Assembly (NCBI GenBank): GCA_017847835.1
Contig: JAGASH010000007.1
Location: 1 to 64,000 of the forward strand
Length of the DNA stretch: 64,000 nt
Direction of reading: 5' to 3'
Origin: Oscillospiraceae bacterium
GTDB lineage: Bacteria; Bacillota; Clostridia; Oscillospirales; Ruminococcaceae
In this document: positions 1 through 7,244 of the stretch, one piece after another
How positions within the stretch are numbered: position 1 is the first letter of the stretch
How the letters are laid out: every line of letters starts with the position of its first letter
Program-made: the position numbers and the translations under genes
The notes under the pieces: generated by a model
What the model saw: only the letters and a program-made list of their open reading frames with translations
Told to the model about the DNA's origin: nothing
Database searches by the model: none

Positions 1-1609
1 CGCCCCTATGTGAGGGGCGACTACACACAGACAGGCGAGGTGCGGCGAGTGGTTAAATTTCAATCCACGCCCCTATGTGAGGGGCGACCGCAAACTGTAT
101 CGGCGAGAATATCGCGTACAGCAAATTTCAATCCACGCCCCTATGTGAGGGGCGACCGCACACAGGGCGGCAACAATTTCACGGCGGTTATTTCAATCCA
201 CGCCCCTATGTGAGGGGCGACAACAATTTTTGTACACAACTTAGGCTTTGACTTTATTTCAATCCACGCCCCTATGTGAGGGGCGACCGCCCATTTTGCG
301 GCTCAGCAATAGCCTAATCATATTTCAATCCACGCCCCTATGTGAGGGGCGACGAACCTGAAGAAGACGAAGACGATGAAAAGCCTATTTCAATCCACGC
401 CCCTATGTGAGGGGCGACAAATCATAATGCGGCGTTCAACATCGCTACGAATATTTCAATCCACGCCCCTATGTGAGGGGCGACGGCAAGAACGAGACGC
501 TCTCCGAAGCGCTCGCTATTTCAATCCACGCCCCTATGTGAGGGGCGACTTGTCGAAAGAAATTTCTGCCTTGCCTTATCCTATTTCAATCCACGCCCCT
601 ATGTGAGGGGCGACGGCTCGGCGGTAATTCCCGATGATTATCCGTTTTGACATTTCAATCCACGCCCCTATGTGAGGGGCGACGAAGCGTTGGCGGGTTG
701 CTCGGCGGCATAGCAAGCGATTTCAATCCACGCCCCTATGTGAGGGGCGACATTTGGAAAGTGAGGTAGAAAACAATGACTAACGATTTCAATCCACGCC
801 CCTATGTGAGGGGCGACCAAGCTCAATGTGATAAGTGCGTGTTTGTCTTGTATTTCAATCCACGCCCCTATGTGAGGGGCGACAAGCCGCTGACTTTTAC
901 AGGTTAACGGAAATATTATTTCAATCCACGCCCCTATGTGAGGGGCGACACGTTCCCGCCAAACTGTGCCGATAACGTCAGCAATTTCAATCCACGCCCC
1001 TATGTGAGGGGCGACGGCTTTTCGCAAATCCCGCTGATGTAATCACGGATTTCAATCCACGCCCCTATGTGAGGGGCGACGGCGCGAAATAACGCACAGC
1101 GGCACAGATACCGAATTTCAATCCACGCCCCTATGTGAGGGGCGACGGCGGGATTTGCTAGCTTTTCGGAATACTCAGAATTTCAATCCACGCCCCTATG
1201 TGAGGGGCGACAAGCCGCTGACTTTTACAGGTTAACGGAAATATTATTTCAATCCACGCCCCTATGTGAGGGGCGACGCCCTTATGGTTGGAGTTCTCAA
1301 GGCGACTTGATATTTCAATCCACGCCCCTATGTGAGGGGCGACACACAGGGTATCAACGTTAAGACAAATTTTGAAAGATTTCAATCCACGCCCCTATGT
1401 GAGGGGCGACTTGCAATTATTGTGATATACTATAATTGCAAGGATTTCAATCCACGCCCCTATGTGAGGGGCGACAATCAGTTTATCATTAAAACACCCG
1501 AAGCAAAGCAATTTCAATCCACGCCCCTATGTGAGGGGCGACTTTTTCAGCCATTTCGCGATTAAAAGACCGTTTACATTTCAATCCACGCCCCTATGTG
1601 AGGGGCGAC
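1..1609 (-). CRISPR. Type I-C CRISPR array, 24 full repeats plus one partial, open at the left edge
   Basis: A 32-bp repeat recurs every 65-69 bp. Full copies start at 57, 125, 190, 256, 322, 387, 453, 518, 583, 652, 720, 786, 852, 918, 984, 1049, 1115, 1180, 1246, 1312, 1379, 1444, 1511 and 1578. Positions 1-21 are the end of one more. I saw no variant copy. Read on the minus strand the repeat begins GTCGCCCCTCACATAGGGGC, forms a GCCCC/GGGGC hairpin and ends in ATTGAAAT, the type I-C form. The 24 complete spacers are 33-37 nt. The cas genes lie on the minus strand just upstream, so transcription runs toward position 1 and the newest spacer should be 1543-1577. One 34-nt spacer occurs twice (884-917 and 1212-1245). 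The older end lies outside the window. Confidence 0.98.
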
Positions 1610-1802
1610 TGCAAAACGAACAAAATTGCAATGCATTTCTTCTGCTTTTTCGTCGTTTCGACTATTTTTTACTTTACAAGCCTATTGCTTTCTTTACAAA
1701 CAGACTTTAGTTTGCCTCAAAAGCAGTGCGAATGCTCCCGGAAATCTATGTGAGCATATATCTCGCACCTTTTTTGGTTGATACCTTTTAACCCTCTCAA
1801 AC
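1610..1802 (-). promoter_or_regulatory. CRISPR leader region with a nested inverted repeat
   Basis: This AT-rich stretch lies between the stop of cas2 and the first repeat and holds no gene. Near cas2 it has a nested dyad: GTGCGA (1726-1731) with TCGCAC (1763-1768), and inside it ATGCTC (1732-1737) with GAGCAT (1752-1757). The position fits the leader that drives array transcription and guides spacer integration. Which bases act as promoter or integration signal cannot be told from the sequence alone. Confidence 0.8.
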
Positions 1803-2093
1803 CTAAAATACAAGCAGTTTTTCAACATCAAGAGTTTCTTTCGTTCCAAAATGCTCAGATTTCAGCTTCTGTGTATCACCAAAATAATAAAACCTTAAAC
1901 TATCCTTGCTGACATCAATTTCATTAAGGATAAGTTGTTTCAGTTTCCGCCACTGAGCCGCGTCAGCCTGACACTCAAACACGGAATTCTGGACTCTCAC
2001 TCCATAGTTCACACACTGCTTTGCAACTCGCCTCAGACGTTTTCTTCCGGCAGCGTCTTCTGTGTTTACATCATAAGTTATCAATATCATCAT
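1803..2093 (-). CDS. cas2: CRISPR-associated endonuclease Cas2
   Basis: 96 residues, the usual Cas2 length. The N-terminus reads MMILITYDVNTED, giving the beta-strand and conserved Asp (residue 8) of the ferredoxin-like Cas2 fold. Cas2 dimers bridge two Cas1 dimers in the complex that inserts new spacers next to the leader. It is the last gene of the cas operon, 6 bp after cas1 and about 190 bp before the array, as in other type I-C loci. Two adjacent ATG codons can serve as start; the second would shorten it by one residue. Confidence 0.95.
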   Translation of the reverse strand: MMILITYDVNTEDAAGRKRLRRVAKQCVNYGVRVQNSVFECQADAAQWRKLKQLILNEIDVSKDSLRFYYFGDTQKLKSEHFGTKETLDVEKLLVF

Positions 2094-2099
2094 AATCGT

Positions 2100-3131
2100 T
2101 TATTTCCACAAAAACGGCGGGTACTCGTCCAAATCACTCCGAAGATACCTCGATAGCAGCAAAGCCTGAACATAAGGCAGAAGTCCCCATTGTATTTTTT
2201 CATCAAGGAACGGGTGACGCAGTTCTTCCTGTTTCTTTGTCTGCCAAGCCTGAAGAAAAATTCTGCGTCCTTCATCATTCAGCCAAACCGCTCCGTCCTC
2301 CCTCACGTCAAACGCTGAACAATCTATCATACGTTTATTTATGAGCGTCAGCACAAAACGGTCACACAGCACCGCCCTGAATTCCTCCACAAGGTCAAGT
2401 GCAAGAGAACACCTACCGGGACGTTCGGTATGCAAAAATCCCACATACGGGTCAAGCCCGACGCTTTCAAGCGCAGCAGCGCACATTCCCGTTGCCAGCG
2501 AGTAAGCAAACGACAGCATTGCATTCACCCTGTCAAGAGGCGGGTGCTTGTTTCTTCCGGTAAAAACAAAATCTTCCTTCTGCTGGAGAATCATATCGTT
2601 AAATACCGAAAAATAAACGACTGCAGCTTCTCCTTCAACTCCTCGCAAGGAATCTGCACTTTCGCAAGCGCTTGCTTTCTCGATGCTTTCTTTCAGAAAA
2701 TCGATTTTACGTTCAAACCGCTCCGCGTCAATTCGCATCGCGTGGTCCCTCACCATTCTGTCCAGCACCCATCTGCCGTTAAACAGCTTTCCGATAATCA
2801 TATTTTTGGCAATACCAAGGCTTTGGAATTCATCGTCTGCTATATGATACTGTTTTCTTCGCAGCAGCACGTTTCCGTTTCTTTTTCCCTCGATACGCGC
2901 AAGGAATTTTCCGTTTCTGTCCATAAGAGCAAGTCCTATGGTATTATTCGCACACTTTCCCATCAAGGCAGGACTTATTCCATTGCCGCCGAATGAAATT
3001 ATCCCGTCAAGATTGTGAAGCGGTACTCTTCCGATTTCGTTTGATTTATCGCTGATTACGATATTCTCGCCGTCAAGCGATAAATAACGTCCCGGTGTCG
3101 TTATGTACAGAGTGTTCAAAAGCTTTTTCAC
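2100..3131 (-). CDS. cas1: CRISPR-associated integrase Cas1 (type I-C)
   Basis: 343 residues. The N-terminus VKKLLNTLYITTPGRYLSLD is the type I-C Cas1 signature, and FLHTERPGR followed by LALDLVEEFR holds the metal-binding His (about 234) and acidic residues; the conserved Glu is near 166 (GVEGEA). I chose the GTG at 3131. It overlaps the TGA of cas4 (GTGA) and has GGGAGGAAAAGA just upstream. The longer open frame to 3203 adds 24 residues unlike Cas1. The protein integrates prespacers with Cas2, and neighbouring Cas4 should trim and orient them. Confidence 0.96.
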   Translation of the reverse strand: MKKLLNTLYITTPGRYLSLDGENIVISDKSNEIGRVPLHNLDGIISFGGNGISPALMGKCANNTIGLALMDRNGKFLARIEGKRNGNVLLRRKQYHIADDEFQSLGIAKNMIIGKLFNGRWVLDRMVRDHAMRIDAERFERKIDFLKESIEKASACESADSLRGVEGEAAVVYFSVFNDMILQQKEDFVFTGRNKHPPLDRVNAMLSFAYSLATGMCAAALESVGLDPYVGFLHTERPGRCSLALDLVEEFRAVLCDRFVLTLINKRMIDCSAFDVREDGAVWLNDEGRRIFLQAWQTKKQEELRHPFLDEKIQWGLLPYVQALLLSRYLRSDLDEYPPFLWK

Positions 3132-3790
3132 GACTCTTTTCCTCCCAACATTCCTGACATATACTCCGAAACCGTCTTCCTTCCGCAAATTACAGGCAAG
3201 CATAAATCCTTCAACGAACAGGCATTGCAGGATTTTGTCCGCTTACCCTTAGGAGTGTATTTCCTGTCGTAATAACTGTGCATTTCGGCAATTACAGCTT
3301 TGGTATCTGTTCTCAATTTTTCATCAATCACTATTTCCTCACGATGACGGGTTTCTCCATAGAAAAGATACGCTTTGGGAATTGTACAGCAAAGCATATC
3401 TTCCAGACACAAAACCTGCGCGCAAAGCTGCATTCTGTCGCAGTCGCCTGCCTTCTGCGAGCCTCTTTTATACTCAACGGGAACTGCTTTGTATTTGCCT
3501 TCCAAACCAACAATATTTACTCCGCTTTCGTCTTTGTGAAACTCCACAGCGTCGCATTCTCCGCTTATTCCAAGCTGAGGAGATGAAACACGCAGCGCGC
3601 GGGAAACAATAACATTCCCGCGTTTTTCGTGAAACGACGCGTCGTGTACATTTTCGTGCATAATTCTGCCGTCCGCCGTCCGGAAATTCTCCTCCCACTG
3701 CTGTTCAATATGAATGAGCGCCCATTGACGGCGGCAGAACACAAAATGCTGTATCCCCGAAAGATTTAAGTAATCTTCTTCCCTGTACAT
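3128..3790 (-). CDS. cas4: CRISPR-associated exonuclease Cas4
   Basis: About 220 residues. It has the RecB-family nuclease core (GECDAVEF and VEYKRG, acidic and Lys catalytic residues around 100-130) and the four-Cys iron-sulfur site of Cas4: one Cys in FVFCRRQW near residue 19 and three in CNACSLKDLC plus VIC at the C-terminus. Cas4 processes prespacer 3' ends so that spacers match the PAM. The gene overlaps the cas7 stop (TGATG) at its start and the cas1 start at its end, so cas7-cas4-cas1 are translationally coupled. A GTG one codon upstream (3793) is an alternative start. Confidence 0.95.
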   Translation of the reverse strand: MYREEDYLNLSGIQHFVFCRRQWALIHIEQQWEENFRTADGRIMHENVHDASFHEKRGNVIVSRALRVSSPQLGISGECDAVEFHKDESGVNIVGLEGKYKAVPVEYKRGSQKAGDCDRMQLCAQVLCLEDMLCCTIPKAYLFYGETRHREEIVIDEKLRTDTKAVIAEMHSYYDRKYTPKGKRTKSCNACSLKDLCLPVICGRKTVSEYMSGMLGGKES

Positions 3791-4650
3791 CACATCAGGT
3801 CGATAACCTCAGGCTCAACACCTTCGATACTGTCAACAGAAATATCGTAATCAAAGAAGGAAGCAGGTTTTGTAACTCCCTCTTTAGGCGAGATTTTAAG
3901 CGAACGGTGAACCTTTGCGGAGGAAACCTTGGGCGTTCTGCAATTATGTTTCCACCAGTACACTCTGCAAACTTCCATACTGCCCTCGGGTCTTGCAGAA
4001 GAACTGTCATTCTCGAAAAGCGTGCAAAGCGCCTGCTTAATCTTCTCGGCGTCATCATCGGTAAAGCCTGTTTTCTCGGCAAGCTGGCAGTTTATGCTTC
4101 CGTTGATGACATAAAGCCCAAACTCAACGCGATGTTTCATTCCCATTGTATCCGAAGCCTTTCCTTCCTTGCCGCTTTCACCGTTTACACTCTTGGTAAT
4201 CTGCATACTAACAATATCTACGGGAGAAACGCTGATTGCCTGCTGAATGCTTACCGGACCGCGAACGCCAACCGAAACGGGGTCGCCCTTGAAAGCGAAA
4301 ACCTGTCCGAAGCTTCTCACGTCAATCCACTCGCCGCAAGCTGTTTTTGCGAACTCGTCACGGTTTGTGTTCTTTCCTTTCAGACAGTTTTTGAGAGCTT
4401 CATTCTGCTGCGCACGAGCGTGAAGGCTGTCCACTCCGTCATCACGTCGGTCGTCGGACTGAACAAAAATCTTTTCACCCATATCCTGAAGACGATTTCG
4501 GATTTTTCTCTTAATGCAGACATCGGAAATCTCTCCGTTACCGTTAAAGCTCTCACGGGGACGGTTTCCGTTGAGCGGGTCGCCGTTGGGATTTGCATTA
4601 GTCGCGGTGATAATCACAGAAAAGTCAATTTTGTTTTCAAGAATACTCAT
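3790..4650 (-). CDS. cas7c: Cascade backbone protein Cas7 (Csd2, type I-C)
   Basis: 286 residues. The start MSILENKIDFSVIITATNAN followed by PNGDP is the conserved Cas7/Csd2 N-terminus, an RRM-like fold that coats the spacer part of crRNA in a helical filament. I prefer the ATG at 4650, 9 nt after GGAG; a TTG two codons upstream is possible. The gene begins immediately after the cas8c stop and overlaps cas4. It is the most repeated subunit of the interference complex with Cas5 and Cas8c/Cas11c. Confidence 0.96.
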   Translation of the reverse strand: MSILENKIDFSVIITATNANPNGDPLNGNRPRESFNGNGEISDVCIKRKIRNRLQDMGEKIFVQSDDRRDDGVDSLHARAQQNEALKNCLKGKNTNRDEFAKTACGEWIDVRSFGQVFAFKGDPVSVGVRGPVSIQQAISVSPVDIVSMQITKSVNGESGKEGKASDTMGMKHRVEFGLYVINGSINCQLAEKTGFTDDDAEKIKQALCTLFENDSSSARPEGSMEVCRVYWWKHNCRTPKVSSAKVHRSLKISPKEGVTKPASFFDYDISVDSIEGVEPEVIDLM

Positions 4651-4652
4651 AA

Positions 4653-5024
4653 TCAATTCTCCTCTTTCTTTTTACTTGTAAAAATTTCGGTTGTGTAATG
4701 GTGGAAACCAAGCAGATAAAGCGGTTCAAGCGCCTTATCGCTTGCAAATTCCTCGGGAGTAAACTTACCCTCAATCTCCCCGAGCATTCTTTCATATCTC
4801 ACGCGCTTGCCGCCAAGCTTGTTTAGATACGGGAGAAGCTGTTCGTAAATTCTCTGCCAAGTCAAATAAGGTCGCTTTGAAAACGCGTTCCAGTAGCGTC
4901 TTGCATTGGTCACTCTTTCGGCTTTGTCGTTGTCGTCATAAGCCTCACGCTCGGCTGCGTCCGCGACAGCAAGCAAGCAGCCGTAAAGATAACTGCGGTC
5001 GTGGTTTTGGGGGTCGTATGCCAT
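4653..5024 (-). CDS. cas11c: Cas11c small subunit translated from inside cas8c
   Basis: In frame within cas8c, an ATG at 5024 is preceded by AAAAGGAGAG (5031-5040) at a spacing of 6-7 nt, a much better ribosome binding site than that of cas8c itself. Initiation there would give a 123-residue, mostly helical protein starting MAYDPQNHDRSYLYG. In other type I-C systems the small subunit is known to come from such an internal start and forms the belly of the complex along the non-target strand. The ribosome binding site is seen directly; production of the short protein is inferred. Confidence 0.75.
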   Translation of the reverse strand: MAYDPQNHDRSYLYGCLLAVADAAEREAYDDNDKAERVTNARRYWNAFSKRPYLTWQRIYEQLLPYLNKLGGKRVRYERMLGEIEGKFTPEEFASDKALEPLYLLGFHHYTTEIFTSKKKEEN

Positions 5025-6497
5025 TGATATCTCTCCTTTTCTGTAATTTGGGTGGTCGGTATAAAACTTGTAAATCATTCCGCAGGCTGTTTCAAGAGTG
5101 AGCCTGTGATTGTAGCTTTTTTCATACGCCTGCGGATTTGAAGCTTTGTGGTAAAGCGCCCACATAATATCCTGCGGGAACAGCTTTCCTTCGACAATGC
5201 ACGGGATAATCCTCAAAATCGTATCGCTCAGCACTTCGCTTTTGCATTCAAGATAACCTTTGCTGTTCTCCGTGCCGAAAGCGCAGTTTATAATCTCGTA
5301 CACCGTGAAAGAGTTGTAGCAGTTCGTTTTGAGCTTGCCGTTATAACGCAAAACCGCCGTATCGGAGTGCCACTTTGTAAAGTTTTTGAAGAAATCCGAG
5401 CTTTGCAGCTCCGAGTACATCACAACCGACATTCTTCCCGTAGTCGCAGCGTCAAGCCCCAAAATCATCACTTTTGTATTCAGAGGAACATTTTTCTGAT
5501 ACCCGAAAACTATGCTGCTGATAAGCTCACTGTACACGGGCATTGTATCGGGAGGAGAAACGCTCTGTTCTTCATCGCCAAAGCAATCATCAATCGGTGT
5601 GGACGACAAATCGGGCAGCGGCTGCATTGCGCTCGACCAAACCACGGTCATCATTCCGCCGTAGCTTTTCCCATGGTTGCACTCGATGAGCCATTTCAAA
5701 GCGTTATGCATCTTCTGCGAGAATTCGTAACCCACCGAAACCGCTTCCGACTTATTCAGAAATCTTCCGCGATATGTGAAACCGCTCTCGTCGTTTGCGG
5801 AAATCAGCTTTGCTTTATCGCCGGAGTTTCTGATTTTTGAGGGATGATTTTCGGTCAAAGCGCCTTCTTCACCTGTCGCATAGCACAAACCCTTTTCGGT
5901 GAAAGTGCTTTTGTTGTATTGAAGAAAACTCTCGTGAAGGGTGCTGTCAAGCCACGTTTTCGACATTTTGTTTATATCCGAATACAGCACAATAAATCTG
6001 ACAAAAGCGTCTTTTTCAGAAATACCCGCAATTTTAAATTCATCGGAAAGCTGTCCCGTTTCATTCAATTCAAGAACACCGGTTATTTTCAGCAAATCCG
6101 AAATAACGCTTCTCTTTGAAAGATAGATGTAAAGCGCGGTGACGGCGGGGTGAGAAAAGTCGCTGTCATTCCAGCATTTAAGCTGATTGATATATTGCGA
6201 AAAATGCTCGCTGTTGTCGTCGGAAGTATAAGCCCGATAATCTCCCGCGATGTATTTCAGCTTGTCCGCGAACGGCATAGGCGCAATTCCGCTTGTTCTT
6301 CCTCCGGAACTTTCGGTCACGGGAATAACCGTGTTCTTGCCTTCCTCTTTGGAGAGCGCTCTCGCGGTAACAAAATCGCCGTTCTCGGTTATGGTAATCT
6401 CAATCTGCGCATTTGCAGTGGAATGAGCAACTTTGAGCATTTTTTCATCACCGCATTGAGTTTCATAAACATTATAAAGCTCCTCAGCCCAGCTCAA
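4653..6497 (-). CDS. cas8c: Cascade large subunit Cas8c (Csd1)
   Basis: About 614 residues, the usual Cas8c length. It follows cas5 and precedes cas7 as in type I-C loci. Recognisable blocks are the N-terminal ELYNVYE segment, LTENHPSK, and the C-terminal helical part with RRYWNAFSKRPYLTW. Cas8c recognises the PAM and helps recruit Cas3. No ATG fits the start. I picked TTG at 6497, preceded by GGGAGGTGAGG and overlapping the cas5 stop; TTG at 6530 and ATG at 6440 are weaker alternatives. An internal ribosome binding site about three quarters of the way along starts the separate Cas11c product. Confidence 0.92.
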   Translation of the reverse strand: MSWAEELYNVYETQCGDEKMLKVAHSTANAQIEITITENGDFVTARALSKEEGKNTVIPVTESSGGRTSGIAPMPFADKLKYIAGDYRAYTSDDNSEHFSQYINQLKCWNDSDFSHPAVTALYIYLSKRSVISDLLKITGVLELNETGQLSDEFKIAGISEKDAFVRFIVLYSDINKMSKTWLDSTLHESFLQYNKSTFTEKGLCYATGEEGALTENHPSKIRNSGDKAKLISANDESGFTYRGRFLNKSEAVSVGYEFSQKMHNALKWLIECNHGKSYGGMMTVVWSSAMQPLPDLSSTPIDDCFGDEEQSVSPPDTMPVYSELISSIVFGYQKNVPLNTKVMILGLDAATTGRMSVVMYSELQSSDFFKNFTKWHSDTAVLRYNGKLKTNCYNSFTVYEIINCAFGTENSKGYLECKSEVLSDTILRIIPCIVEGKLFPQDIMWALYHKASNPQAYEKSYNHRLTLETACGMIYKFYTDHPNYRKGEISMAYDPQNHDRSYLYGCLLAVADAAEREAYDDNDKAERVTNARRYWNAFSKRPYLTWQRIYEQLLPYLNKLGGKRVRYERMLGEIEGKFTPEEFASDKALEPLYLLGFHHYTTEIFTSKKKEEN

Positions 6498-7233
6498 AAT
6501 CCTCACCTCCCAGAGTGCCGTCCTCGTCAATCGGACAGAAATTCTCGTATTCTTTGCCGAACGGCTTGATATCCATTTCGTGAATATGACGCTTTATTGT
6601 GCAATCCTTTGGCTGAATGAAGTCAATGATACCGTTTTTCATTTCGGGCTGCCAGAAACGCACGGTCATCTGTCCTTTATCATCGTGATTTTCCGCTTCA
6701 TCGGCATAAGTAATTCCGTGATACATAAGGCTGAACGGCATATCAACACCGTCATAAGTACCCGCTCCCTCACCGAATACGCAAGGTTCAACGTATCCTT
6801 GGCACTCCCTTGTCCCGAGGAAAATATCGCGTCTGCCGCCTCGCTCAATCATACGTTTTGCGATATTATGGTGCTTGTTTTCGTTTCGGTCACCTGCAAG
6901 CTCCGGACGGTTTTCATTCCATACAAAGTGCGCTCTCACCTGATAACACACGTCCTCCAAGTAGGTGTAATAAGCAAGGTCGTTTCCCCCACTGTACGAA
7001 ATCGGTCTGATACCCTTTCGCACGGTTCTAATCGGGTTCATTATCCTCACGCTGTCAACAATCCAAACAAAAGTCGGCTTCCAGTAGACGCTTTGCAGAA
7101 TACCTTTCAACGCTTCGTATGTTGGTATCATATAGCTGCACTTTTCACCGCCCGCTCTTGTCAGGACATCGGAAAACAGCGCATATTTACCGTACACCAT
7201 AAATTCCACGCTGTTTCTGAATTTTTCCGGCAT
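6484..7233 (-). CDS. cas5c: Cas5c (Cas5d) crRNA-processing subunit
   Basis: 249 residues. MPEKFRNSVEFMVYGKYALF and PTYEALKGILQSVYWKPTF match the Cas5d RAMP fold. In type I-C, Cas5 replaces Cas6: it cuts the repeat RNA at the base of its hairpin and stays on the 5' handle. The ATG at 7233 has GAGGAGG 6-7 nt upstream; a TTG at 7248 overlapping the cas3 stop is less likely. The gene overlaps the start of cas8c. The hairpin and ATTGAAAT handle of the adjacent array are its expected substrate. Confidence 0.95.
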   Translation of the reverse strand: MPEKFRNSVEFMVYGKYALFSDVLTRAGGEKCSYMIPTYEALKGILQSVYWKPTFVWIVDSVRIMNPIRTVRKGIRPISYSGGNDLAYYTYLEDVCYQVRAHFVWNENRPELAGDRNENKHHNIAKRMIERGGRRDIFLGTRECQGYVEPCVFGEGAGTYDGVDMPFSLMYHGITYADEAENHDDKGQMTVRFWQPEMKNGIIDFIQPKDCTIKRHIHEMDIKPFGKEYENFCPIDEDGTLGGEDFELG

Positions 7234-7244
7234 CTTATCCCTCC

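Noticed and set aside
10..1565. Several 60-120 codon open frames across the first 1.6 kb, with repeated FQSTPLCEGR or VAPHIGAWIEI blocks
   Set aside because: They are translations of the CRISPR repeat in various frames and not genes.
2430..2996. Plus-strand open frame of 188 codons inside cas1
   Set aside because: Shadow of cas1; no ribosome binding site and no recognisable motif. The same holds for long plus-strand frames opposite cas7, hemB, ileS and tkt (3907-4698, 19104-20312, 47653-49374, 42774-44591).
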